Origin: Rhodoferax sp. GW822-FHT02A01
GTDB taxonomy: Bacteria > Pseudomonadota > Gammaproteobacteria > Burkholderiales > Burkholderiaceae_C
Direction of reading: 5' to 3'
DNA: 64,000 nucleotides
NCBI RefSeq assembly: GCF_038784515.1
Contig: NZ_CP152376.1
Coordinates: 2,914,001-2,978,000 of the forward strand
Shown here: piece after piece, positions 36,331 to 43,537 of the stretch
How positions within the stretch are numbered: position 1 is the stretch's first letter
How the letters are laid out: every line of letters starts with the position of its first letter
Made by a program: the position numbers and the translations under genes
Notes under the pieces: model-generated
What the model saw: only the letters and a program-made list of their open reading frames with translations
Databases searched by the model: none
What the model was told of the DNA's origin: nothing

Positions 36331-37500
36331 TCAGAGCCTGTGGGTACGGTCACCACGGGCAAATCCCACGGCCTCAAACACCGGACCTTTGACCAGCCCA
36401 ATGACCTTGAAGAGCTCGCCCATCTCGTGTTCCATCACCAGCTTTTGCGCCGCGGCGCGCTCGGGCAGTGGGGCGTTCTGCATCAGGTCGATCAGGCCAC
36501 AGTTCATCAGGAAATGTGCCTGGCTGGTATAGCCCAGCACTTCCAGCCCGGCGTCCTGCGCGGCCACGGCGATGCCGGTGAAATCGACGTGGGCCGTGAT
36601 GTCTTTCAGGCCCACCGCATCCAGCGGGTTGCTGTCGGCCCGGTGGGCGCGGTGGCACATCACCGTACCCATGTGGCGCTGGGGGTGGTAGTACTCCGCT
36701 TCCGGAAAACCATAGTCCAGAAAGAACGCCGCGCCCCGTTGCAGCCAGTCGGCCAGGGTGTGCACAAAAGCGTGTGCCTGCGGATGGATTTCGGTCAGGT
36801 AGTCGTGCGGGCCTTCGATTTCTAGGGGCGGTCGCAGCGCGGTGGGGCGGTCTTCCCAGACCCACTGGCCGTCCTTCTGGCTTACGCCGCGCTCGAACCA
36901 CTGGCCCTGCACCCGTGACAGCAGGGTCACCGGCATGGCATCCAGCACTTCATTGCCGACCACCACACCGCTAAAGCTTGGGGGCAATTCGCTGACCCAT
37001 TGCACGGTATCCAGGTGCTCACGCAGGGTGTGGCGTTGCCGCTCTTTCAGGCATTCCGACAGGTCCACGATGGTGTAGCGCTGCACCGGCTGGCCCATGG
37101 CTTTCAGTGCGGTGAGCAGCTGCAAGGCCAAGGCGCCCGTGCCGGCACCGAATTCCCAGATGTCCGTCGTGCCCGTGGCCTGCAGCGCCTGCGCCACCTG
37201 TTGCGCCAGCGCGTAGCCAAACAGGGGCGTCATTTCCGGTGCGGTCACAAAGTCACTACCCGCGCCCTTGAGGTTGCCGTCCGCTTCCAGCGTGCCCTGG
37301 GGCAGGGTGCCGAATTTGGTGGAGCCGTTGGCGTAGTAGCCCAGGCCCGGCTCGTATAGCGCCAGCGCCATGAAGCGGTCAAACCCCAGCCAGCCGCCGG
37401 CCTGCTCCATTTCGGCGGCAATGCGCGCCTGCAAGGCAGCCAAAAGACCGACGGCTTCCGGGGAAAGAGGGGGGGTGGGTAAACTCGGGGTTGTTGTCAT
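36331..37500 (-). CDS. SAM-dependent methyltransferase, NDUFAF7/DUF185 family
   Basis: This 389-residue protein belongs to the Methyltransf_28 family. The N-terminal ALYEPGLGYYANG, the SAM-binding glycine loop WEFGAGTGALALQLL and GVVVGNEVLDAMPV are diagnostic. The human member NDUFAF7 methylates an arginine of a complex I subunit; the bacterial substrate is not established. The ATG at 37500 follows the family's usual N-terminus, although the frame is open another 37 codons upstream. It is divergent from the pterin-reductase cluster, with only 22 bp between start codons. Confidence 0.88.
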   Translation of the reverse strand: MTTTPSLPTPPLSPEAVGLLAALQARIAAEMEQAGGWLGFDRFMALALYEPGLGYYANGSTKFGTLPQGTLEADGNLKGAGSDFVTAPEMTPLFGYALAQQVAQALQATGTTDIWEFGAGTGALALQLLTALKAMGQPVQRYTIVDLSECLKERQRHTLREHLDTVQWVSELPPSFSGVVVGNEVLDAMPVTLLSRVQGQWFERGVSQKDGQWVWEDRPTALRPPLEIEGPHDYLTEIHPQAHAFVHTLADWLQRGAAFFLDYGFPEAEYYHPQRHMGTVMCHRAHRADSNPLDAVGLKDITAHVDFTGIAVAAQDAGLEVLGYTSQAHFLMNCGLIDLMQNAPLPERAAAQKLVMEHEMGELFKVIGLVKGPVFEAVGFARGDRTHRL

Positions 37501-37522
37501 AACAGCGTCGGATTGTCCCTCA

Positions 37523-38356
37523 ATGCCTGCCCCCGCCTCCCCCACCGTGTTGCCGCCAGCCGTATTGGTCACGGGCGCTGCCAAGCGCCTGGGCCGTGAA
37601 ATTGCGCTCAAGCTCGCCGCCCACGGCTGGCGCGTGGCCGTGCATTACCGCGATTCGGTGGAAGAGGCACGCCAGACGGTGGCCGACTGTGCGCGTCTCA
37701 CCCCAGGCGCGCAGGCCTTTCGCTCCAACCTGGGCAACGAGACGGCGGTGCGCAATCTGCTGCCCAACGTGATCGAAGCCTTTGGGCAGGTGGACGCGGT
37801 GGTGAACTGTGCCTCTACCTTTGAGCATGACACAGCGGCCACCTTCAGCTTCGCCGCCATGGAAAAGCACATGCGCAGCAACGCGGGTGCAGCTATCCTG
37901 ATCAGCCAGGCGCTGCACACCCACATCTCGGAACGCCAAGTGCGCCAGCCAGACCTGCGCGGTGTGGTGGTCAATCTGCTGGACCAGAAGCTGTGGAACC
38001 AGACACCGGATTTTGTCTCTTACACCCTGTCCAAGGCGGCACTGGATGCGGCCAATTCCATGCTGGCTCTGGCTCTCAGCCCCCTGGTGCGTGTGGTGGG
38101 CGTGGCGCCCATCATGGGCCAACACCAGCCCCTGCTGCGTGGCGAAAAGCTGGCCGAGCGCAGTGCCGCGGTGCCCAGCCACCACCGCAGCACCGACCTC
38201 GACACCAAGGCCGCGGTACTGCTGGCCTTGCAGGAAGGCAGCATCAGCGGCACCACCTTGCTGGTGGAAGAGGAATTGCCCAAGGACAAGCCGCAGGCTC
38301 CGGCGCTGCCGCCGGAACCGCCAGCAGAACCGGTGCGTCGCCATGGCCGCCGTTAG
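37523..38356 (+). CDS. Pteridine reductase/FolM-like short-chain dehydrogenase, copy 1
   Basis: This 277-residue SDR carries the variant cofactor motif VTGAAKRLGREIALKLA, with Arg in the TGxxxRxG form typical of PTR1 and FolM-type pteridine reductases. It also has the LLDQK-x-PDF-SYTLSKAAL active-site stretch. FolM reduces dihydromonapterin, and PTR1 reduces biopterin and folate. The NCAS segment replaces the usual NNAS. A Pro-rich C-terminal tail of about 25 residues (PQAPALPPEPPAEP) is unusual. It is the first gene of a tight cluster with a second reductase and two dihydroneopterin-aldolase-like genes. The next start lies 1 bp beyond its stop, or overlaps it if an earlier ATG is used. Confidence 0.87.
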   Translation: MPAPASPTVLPPAVLVTGAAKRLGREIALKLAAHGWRVAVHYRDSVEEARQTVADCARLTPGAQAFRSNLGNETAVRNLLPNVIEAFGQVDAVVNCASTFEHDTAATFSFAAMEKHMRSNAGAAILISQALHTHISERQVRQPDLRGVVVNLLDQKLWNQTPDFVSYTLSKAALDAANSMLALALSPLVRVVGVAPIMGQHQPLLRGEKLAERSAAVPSHHRSTDLDTKAAVLLALQEGSISGTTLLVEEELPKDKPQAPALPPEPPAEPVRRHGRR

Positions 38357-38357
38357 C

Positions 38358-39158
38358 ATGTCCGCGTTCACACAACCCCGGCGCGTGCTGGTGACCGGCG
38401 GCGCGCAGCGCCTCGGCGCCTTGCTATGCCGCGCGTTTGCGCAGGCGGGCTGGGAGGTCTGGTGCCATTACCAGCGCTCAGACATACAGGCACAGGCGCT
38501 GGTTGAATCCTTGCGCACCCAAGGTTTTGCAGCCCACGCGGTACAGGCCGATCTGGCCAGCGAGGCCGAGCGCCAGCGCATGATGACGCACATTGCCCAG
38601 GAAAGCGGCCCATTGCACTGCCTGGTGAACAATGCTTCCATGTTTGAGGAAGACGCCGCGGCCCGGTTGGACATCGATTCGGTACGTCGCCAGATGGAGG
38701 TCAACCTGATCGCACCGCTGTCGCTATCCTCGTTGATGGCGCAGCAGTTGCCGGCGGATGCAGCACCGGGTGCGTGCAGCATCCTGCATGTGCTGGACCA
38801 GAAAGTGTTCAACCTCAACCCCGACTACTTCAGCTACACCGTGAGCAAGTTGGCTTTGGAGCGCAGCGTGGCGCTGCAGGCACAGGCCCTGGCGCCGCGC
38901 CTGCGGGTCTGTGGTGTGGCGCCGGGCTTGATGTTCCTGAGCGGTCCGCAGACGCAGGAAAACTTTGACCAGGCGTCACGGGTCAACCTGATGCAAAGCG
39001 CGCTCGATCCGGCAAGGGTGGCGCAGACCTGCGTGTTCTTGGCAGAAAACCCCTGCATCACCGGAACCACGCTGTGTGTCGACAATGGACAACATCTGGT
39101 CCCTCTGAGGCGGGATGTGATGTATGCGGTCCAGGACAATTTGGCTTCCTCAACATGA
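38358..39158 (+). CDS. Pteridine reductase/FolM-like short-chain dehydrogenase, copy 2
   Basis: This 266-residue SDR is paralogous to its upstream neighbour. It has VLVTGGAQRLGALLCRAFA, an intact NNAS and VLDQKVFNLNPDYFSYTVSK (catalytic Tyr and Lys), then GTTLCVDNGQHL near the C-terminus. It lacks the Pro-rich tail of copy 1. ATG 38343 would overlap the previous gene by 14 bp and add five residues; ATG 38358 was preferred. The stop overlaps the folB start (ATGA). The pairing with FolB-type aldolases points to tetrahydromonapterin or tetrahydrobiopterin-type cofactor synthesis, or to dihydrofolate reduction. Confidence 0.88.
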   Translation: MSAFTQPRRVLVTGGAQRLGALLCRAFAQAGWEVWCHYQRSDIQAQALVESLRTQGFAAHAVQADLASEAERQRMMTHIAQESGPLHCLVNNASMFEEDAAARLDIDSVRRQMEVNLIAPLSLSSLMAQQLPADAAPGACSILHVLDQKVFNLNPDYFSYTVSKLALERSVALQAQALAPRLRVCGVAPGLMFLSGPQTQENFDQASRVNLMQSALDPARVAQTCVFLAENPCITGTTLCVDNGQHLVPLRRDVMYAVQDNLASST

Positions 39159-39553
39159 ACCAAGACCCCCTAACCCGGCTTGCGCTGACCTGCCGTCGGA
39201 TCTTCTTGCGGGACCATGAGGTGCTGGTGCAGATCGGTGCCCATGACTTCGAGAAGATGCGGCCACAGCGTGTGATCTTCAACGTGGAACTCTTCGTGCC
39301 CTATGCCCTGTCCACCCCTCAAGCCGACCAGCTGTCGGAAGTGGTGGACTACGACTTTGTGCGCGAAATCATTGCCCAGCGTGTGAGCACCGGCCACGTG
39401 GAATTGCAGGAAACCCTGTGCGATGACCTGGCCAGCCGCATGCTGGCCCATCCGCGGGTGATGGCCGTGCGCCTGTCGAGCTGCAAGCCCGATGTGTACG
39501 CGGACACGGCGGCGGTGGGGGTGGAGGTTTTCCGAATGAAAGACACTGTATGA
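39155..39553 (+). CDS. folB: Dihydroneopterin aldolase, copy 1
   Basis: FolB converts 7,8-dihydroneopterin to 6-hydroxymethyl-dihydropterin and glycolaldehyde in folate synthesis, and can epimerise the substrate. The 132-residue protein has RIFLRDHEVLVQIGAHDFEK (with the conserved Glu), VVDYDFV (Tyr) and LSSCKPDVYADTAAVGVEVF (catalytic Lys in a slightly extended loop). ATG 39155 overlaps the reductase stop by 4 bp, and its own stop overlaps the next aldolase gene by 4 bp, so the cluster is translationally coupled. Confidence 0.9.
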   Translation: MNQDPLTRLALTCRRIFLRDHEVLVQIGAHDFEKMRPQRVIFNVELFVPYALSTPQADQLSEVVDYDFVREIIAQRVSTGHVELQETLCDDLASRMLAHPRVMAVRLSSCKPDVYADTAAVGVEVFRMKDTV

Positions 39554-39948
39554 CGCACGCCACCGGCAACCAGACCCTCACCCTTACCGGCCTGCGTTTT
39601 GACGCCAGTCTGGGCATACTGGAGTCTGAAATCAGCGAACCGCAACCGATCCAGGTGGACGCCGAACTGTGCCTGGGCTGCCAGCCGCTGCTGCCTAAGG
39701 ACGATGAGATCAACCATGTGCTGGACTACCGCAAGGTACGCCAGATCATCATTGACGAGTGCACGTCCGAGCACGTCAATCTGCTGGAAACCTTGATCGG
39801 CAAACTCACCCACCGCCTGATGCAGTTGCCGGGCGTGATCGGTGCGCGGGTGAAGATTGCCAAGCTGGAAATTTTTGACGATTGCGAAGTGGCCATTCGC
39901 ATGGAAACCGGAAACTGGGCCACTGTGCCGCAAGGAGATGTGAAATGA
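39550..39948 (+). CDS. Dihydroneopterin aldolase-family protein, copy 2 (FolB/FolX-like)
   Basis: This 132-residue protein is a second member of the same fold directly downstream. It has [31 protein letters not shown] and [16 protein letters not shown], keeping Glu, Tyr and Lys at the expected positions but diverged from copy 1. It could be a redundant aldolase or a FolX-type dihydroneopterin-triphosphate epimerase that supplies a FolM-type reductase. The duplicated reductase and aldolase pairs favour a split of function. It overlaps ttcA by 4 bp. Confidence 0.85.
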   Translation: MTHATGNQTLTLTGLRFDASLGILESEISEPQPIQVDAELCLGCQPLLPKDDEINHVLDYRKVRQIIIDECTSEHVNLLETLIGKLTHRLMQLPGVIGARVKIAKLEIFDDCEVAIRMETGNWATVPQGDVK

Positions 39949-40868
39949 ATGCTGTGTGGGTTGAGGACGAAGCGCCTGCGGTGAGTACGGACAAGCAGGC
40001 GAAGATAGAACGCGAAACCCACAAGCTGGAAAAGCGCCTGTGCCGCCAGATGGGCCAGGCCATCATCGACTACAACATGATCGAGGAGGGCGACCGCATC
40101 ATGGTCTGCATGTCGGGTGGCAAGGACAGCTACGGCATGCTCGACATCCTGCTCAAGATGCAGCAGCGCGCGCCGATCCGCTTCGAGATCGTGGCGGTCA
40201 ACCTGGACCAGAAGCAGCCGGGCTTTCCCGACCACATCCTGCCCGAGTACCTGAAAAATCTGGGGGTGGAGTTCCACATCGAGACGCAGGACACCTATTC
40301 CATCGTCAAGCGCAACATCCCCGAAGGCAAGACCATGTGCAGCCTGTGCAGCCGGTTGCGCCGGGGCATTCTGTACAGCGTGGCACGGCGCCTGAAGTGC
40401 AACAAGCTGGCACTGGGCCACCACCGCGACGACATGCTGCAGACCTTCTTCCTCAACATGTTCTTCGGCGGCAAGGTCAAGGGCATGCCGCCCAAGCTCA
40501 CCAGCGACAACGGCGAGTTTGTGGTGATCCGCCCGCTGGCCTATGTGGCCGAGAAAGACCTGATCCGCTGGGCCGCGCACCGCCAGTTCCCCATCATCCC
40601 GTGCACCCTGTGCGGCAGCCAGCAGAACCTGCAGCGGGTGCAGATCGGCAACATGCTGCGCGAGTGGGAAAAGCAATACCCCGGGCGCGCCGAGACCATG
40701 TTCACCGCGCTGCAGAACGTGGTGCCCTCGCACCTGATGGACTCCAAGCTGTTTGATTTCAAGGGCGTCAAGGCCACCGGTACTGCCGATGAAGAGGGCG
40801 ACAAGGCATTTGATGCAGAAGAGTTCCCCGCACCCGCACTGCCGGGCTTGCAAGTCGTTGGGGCCTGA
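39945..40868 (+). CDS. ttcA: tRNA 2-thiocytidine(32) synthetase
   Basis: TtcA thiolates cytidine 32 of certain tRNAs using ATP and an iron-sulfur cluster. The 307-residue protein has the PP-loop SGGKDS at 57-62 and two conserved Cys pairs ([11 protein letters not shown] and CTLCGSQ) that hold the cluster. It also has the family segment [21 protein letters not shown] 39945 overlaps the stop of the preceding aldolase gene (ATGA). A DUF4136 lipoprotein gene follows after 2 bp. Confidence 0.96.
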   Translation: MNAVWVEDEAPAVSTDKQAKIERETHKLEKRLCRQMGQAIIDYNMIEEGDRIMVCMSGGKDSYGMLDILLKMQQRAPIRFEIVAVNLDQKQPGFPDHILPEYLKNLGVEFHIETQDTYSIVKRNIPEGKTMCSLCSRLRRGILYSVARRLKCNKLALGHHRDDMLQTFFLNMFFGGKVKGMPPKLTSDNGEFVVIRPLAYVAEKDLIRWAAHRQFPIIPCTLCGSQQNLQRVQIGNMLREWEKQYPGRAETMFTALQNVVPSHLMDSKLFDFKGVKATGTADEEGDKAFDAEEFPAPALPGLQVVGA

Positions 40869-40870
40869 CC

Positions 40871-41479
40871 ATGTCGAAGTCCTTGCGCGCCCTGATCGCT
40901 GGTTGTGCTGCCGTGCTCGCGCTTGCCGTGTTGTCGGGATGTTCTACGACCCGCATGATCGACAGCGACGTGCAGAGCTTCACCGGCACGACCGCAGCCG
41001 TCCGGCCGGCGACTTATCGTTTTGAACGCCTGCCATCGCAAACCCAGTCGCTGCAGCAGGACACGCTGGAAGCCATGGCGGCAAAGGCTCTGGCGCAGGT
41101 CGGCCTGACCCAGTCAGCGACCACTTCCGCAGAAGGCCGGCCGCGTTACTCGGTACAGGTGAGTGCGCAGGTGCTGGTGCTGCAGAACACGTTTTCCTAT
41201 GGGGGCATGGGTGGCTTCTGGGCAAGACACGCCGGCTTTGGCATGGGAGCGTGGATGGAACCTGTCTGGTACCGGCATGGCGTGCATGTGCTGATGCGTG
41301 AGCTGACATCTGGGCAGGTGGTGTATGAAACGTCCGCCAGCTTTGATGGCACCTGGAGTGACAGCGGCAATCTGCTGCCGGTTCTGCTGCAGGCCGCCCT
41401 GCAAGACTATCCCCAACCGCCTGCTGGACCGCGCAAGGTGAATATCGAATTGCCGGGAGGCCCGGCTCAGCAGCCCTGA
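40871..41479 (+). CDS. DUF4136-type lipoprotein
   Basis: This 202-residue protein has a lipoprotein signal with lipobox LSGC (Cys 24). A DUF4136-like domain follows: VQSFTGTTAAVRPATYRFER, repeated short helices (LEAMAAKALAQVGLTQS) and a Gly/Trp-rich strand region (FSYGGMGGFWARHAGFGMGA). Function in this family is unknown; it is presumably an outer-membrane or periplasmic lipoprotein. It sits between ttcA (2 bp) and the histidine phosphatase, whose start overlaps its last base, so all three appear co-transcribed. Confidence 0.88.
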   Translation: MSKSLRALIAGCAAVLALAVLSGCSTTRMIDSDVQSFTGTTAAVRPATYRFERLPSQTQSLQQDTLEAMAAKALAQVGLTQSATTSAEGRPRYSVQVSAQVLVLQNTFSYGGMGGFWARHAGFGMGAWMEPVWYRHGVHVLMRELTSGQVVYETSASFDGTWSDSGNLLPVLLQAALQDYPQPPAGPRKVNIELPGGPAQQP

Positions 41480-42117
41480 TGCCCGTTGCCACCCGCATCA
41501 TCGCCGTACGCCATGGCGAGACCGCCTGGAATGTGGATACGCGCATCCAGGGGCAGCTCGACATCGGGCTGAACGACAAGGGCCGTTGGCAGGCGCAGCA
41601 GGCTGGACTCGCGCTGGCGGACGAGCCTGTGGATGCCATATACGCCAGTGATCTCTCACGTGCCTACAGCACGGCCCAGGCCATTGCGGCAAAACGCCTG
41701 GCGGTGCAGACCCATAAAGGCTTGCGCGAACGTGCCTTTGGCAAGTTTGAAGGCCAGACCTATGCCGCCATTGAAGAGCGCTGGCCCGAAGAGTCCAGGC
41801 TCTGGCGCATCCGTGACCCACACTTTGCACCGGAAGGCGGCGAGAGCCCGACGCAGGTCATGGAGCGGGTGGCGCGGACCGTCAACGAAATTGCCGCGCG
41901 CCACCTGGGTGGGCAGATCGTGCTGGTTTCGCACGGTGGCGTGATGGACATGCTGTATCGCCTGGCCACGCGCCAAAGTGTCAGCGCTCCCCGCAGTTGG
42001 GAGCTGGGCAACGCCGCCATCAACCGCCTGCTCTGGACACCCGACGCGCTGACGCTGGTCGGCTGGGCCGATACCCGGCATCTGGATGAGACCGTCAGGG
42101 ACGAATACGGCACCTGA
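41479..42117 (+). CDS. Histidine phosphatase family protein
   Basis: This 212-residue member of the phosphoglycerate-mutase-like superfamily has the catalytic RHG motif (AVRHGETAWNVDTRIQGQLD) and the second His in VLVSHGGVMDMLYRL. The layout is of the GpmB/CobC type. Substrates range from phosphosugars to phosphorylated cofactor intermediates and cannot be fixed here. It is the last gene of the ttcA-led string. Two hairpins (42150-42167 and 42231-42251) lie between it and the efflux operon. Confidence 0.9.
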   Translation: MPVATRIIAVRHGETAWNVDTRIQGQLDIGLNDKGRWQAQQAGLALADEPVDAIYASDLSRAYSTAQAIAAKRLAVQTHKGLRERAFGKFEGQTYAAIEERWPEESRLWRIRDPHFAPEGGESPTQVMERVARTVNEIAARHLGGQIVLVSHGGVMDMLYRLATRQSVSAPRSWELGNAAINRLLWTPDALTLVGWADTRHLDETVRDEYGT

Positions 42118-42149
42118 AATGTGTGCACAGTTTGGATACTGTGGTCGCA

Positions 42150-42167
42150 CAGGGGGGATTGCCCCTG
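42150..42167 (+). terminator. Hairpin after the phosphatase gene (possible terminator)
   Basis: CAGGGG-N6-CCCCTG is a perfect 6-bp-arm hairpin 33 bp after the phosphatase stop. It is followed by a short TTGG rather than a clear T-run. It is followed downstream by a CTGCAA-N9-TTGCAG repeat at 42191-42211. Confidence 0.4.
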
Positions 42168-42190
42168 TTGGCTATACTGGCTTGGCGCAT

Positions 42191-42211
42191 CTGCAACCCG
42201 CAAATTTGCAG
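42191..42211. promoter_or_regulatory. Candidate operator upstream of the AcrAB-type operon
   Basis: CTGCAA-N9-TTGCAG is a perfect inverted repeat with a nested GCAAATTTGC palindrome (42200-42209). It lies 64 bp before the adaptor start. A TATACT hexamer lies just upstream at about 42172-42177. No regulator gene is adjacent, so any repressor would be encoded elsewhere. Confidence 0.35.
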
Positions 42212-42230
42212 TGCCCATAGTCATTTCATA

Positions 42231-42251
42231 GCGGGGCCTGTGGGCCCCCGC
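42231..42251 (+). promoter_or_regulatory. Leader hairpin of the second RND operon
   Basis: GCGGGGCC pairs with GGCCCCCGC (one bulged C) around TGTG, followed by CTTGCTTTTC. It ends 23 bp before the adaptor start codon. It could be a weak terminator or leader attenuator, or simply the end of the previous unit. Confidence 0.4.
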
Positions 42252-42274
42252 TTGCTTTTCAGAAGGGTTCTCTG

Positions 42275-43525
42275 ATGTCCGTATTGCGAAAAGCGGTGGC
42301 CTGCGCTTGGCCTGTCTCCTCTGCCTCTTCTCTGATGGTTCTGTGCTCGGTGGCCTTGCTGGCTGCGTGTGGTCAGTCAGCAGCCCCCCCTGCAGCCGGA
42401 GCATCCCAGGCACCACCGCCCGCGCAGGTTGGCGTGGTGACCGTGGCGCGGACCACCGTGGGCCTGGTGACCGAACTACCCGGACGTACCGAGGCTTCGC
42501 GCGTGGCCCAGGTGCGTGCACGTGCGGCCGGCATTCTGCAGAGCATTCGCTTTACAGAGGGCAGTGAGGTGCGTGCCAACCAGACGCTGTTCCAGATCGA
42601 TGACGCGCCCTACCGTGCCGCACTGGCCAGCGCCCAGGCCAGCCTGGCGCGGGCGGAAGCCAACCTGACGCAGGCCAAGGCCCAGGCGGACCGTTACAAA
42701 CCGCTGGCAGAAGCCAATGCCGTGAGTCAACAGGACCTGGTCTCTGCTGTGGCTGCACAGAAGCTGGCCGAGGCGGATGTGGCTTCTGCCAAGGCGGCAA
42801 TTCAGACCGCGCAAATCAATGTGGGCTACGCCACCGTGACCACACCCATCTCGGGTCGCATTGGCCGCGCCCTGGTGACGGAAGGTGCGCTGGTGGGGCA
42901 GGGCGAAGCTACGCAACTGGCGCTGGTGCAGCAGATCAACCCCATGTACATCAACTTCACCCAGCCGGTGGCGGATGTGCTGCGCCTGCGTGCAGCCATT
43001 GCCAGTGGCCAGCTCAAGACCGCTGGAGGCGCCGAATCGGCTCAGGTGCGCATCGTGCTCGACGACGGCAGCACCTATCCCATCCCCGGCAAGCTCTTGT
43101 TCAGCGACCTGAGCGTGGATCCGACTTCGGGTCAGATCACCTTGCGTGCCGAAGTGCCCAACCCCAAGGGTGTGCTGCTGCCCGGCATGTATGTGCGGGC
43201 CCAGTTGCAGCAGGCGGCTGCGGGTGGTGCCATCCTGTTGCCGCAACAGGCGGTGCAGCGTACGTCGCAAGGAGACAGCGTCAAGGTGGTGGGCGCCGAC
43301 GGAGTGGTCGAGACGCGTACCGTCAAGGTGGGCTCTGGCAAGGACGGCCAGTGGGTGGTGCTCTCCGGCCTGAAGGACGGCGAGCAGGTGGTGGTGGACG
43401 GCTTCCAGAAAATGCAGGGCAAGGCGCCGGTCAAACCCGTGCCTTGGACACCGCCTTCCGCTGCGCCGGCAGCTCCCGCCGCCAGCGCGCCTGCTGCCGC
43501 GGCTTCCGGCACGGCCAAGTCCTGA
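42275..43525 (+). CDS. RND adaptor lipoprotein, AcrA/MexA type
   Basis: This 416-residue adaptor of the second efflux system has a lipoprotein signal ending LLAAC (Cys 32). The first lipoyl half contains GRTEASRVAQVRARAAGILQ and is followed by an alpha-hairpin (residues about 110-180) and the second lipoyl half (VTTPISGRIGRALVTEGALV). The beta-barrel contains FTQPVADVLRLR. The C-terminus is Ala/Pro-rich. The strong likeness to AcrA and MexA predicts interaction with the AcrB-type pump 12 bp downstream. GAAGGG provides the ribosome-binding site about 7 bp before ATG 42275. Confidence 0.94.
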   Translation: MSVLRKAVACAWPVSSASSLMVLCSVALLAACGQSAAPPAAGASQAPPPAQVGVVTVARTTVGLVTELPGRTEASRVAQVRARAAGILQSIRFTEGSEVRANQTLFQIDDAPYRAALASAQASLARAEANLTQAKAQADRYKPLAEANAVSQQDLVSAVAAQKLAEADVASAKAAIQTAQINVGYATVTTPISGRIGRALVTEGALVGQGEATQLALVQQINPMYINFTQPVADVLRLRAAIASGQLKTAGGAESAQVRIVLDDGSTYPIPGKLLFSDLSVDPTSGQITLRAEVPNPKGVLLPGMYVRAQLQQAAAGGAILLPQQAVQRTSQGDSVKVVGADGVVETRTVKVGSGKDGQWVVLSGLKDGEQVVVDGFQKMQGKAPVKPVPWTPPSAAPAAPAASAPAAAASGTAKS

Positions 43526-43537
43526 GAGGCCCGCAAC

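Noticed and set aside
37440..37500. G-runs near the methyltransferase start considered as a palindrome or G-quadruplex element
   Set aside because: The runs are irregular, without matching C-runs or consistent loops. They are probably coding constraint at the protein N-terminus.
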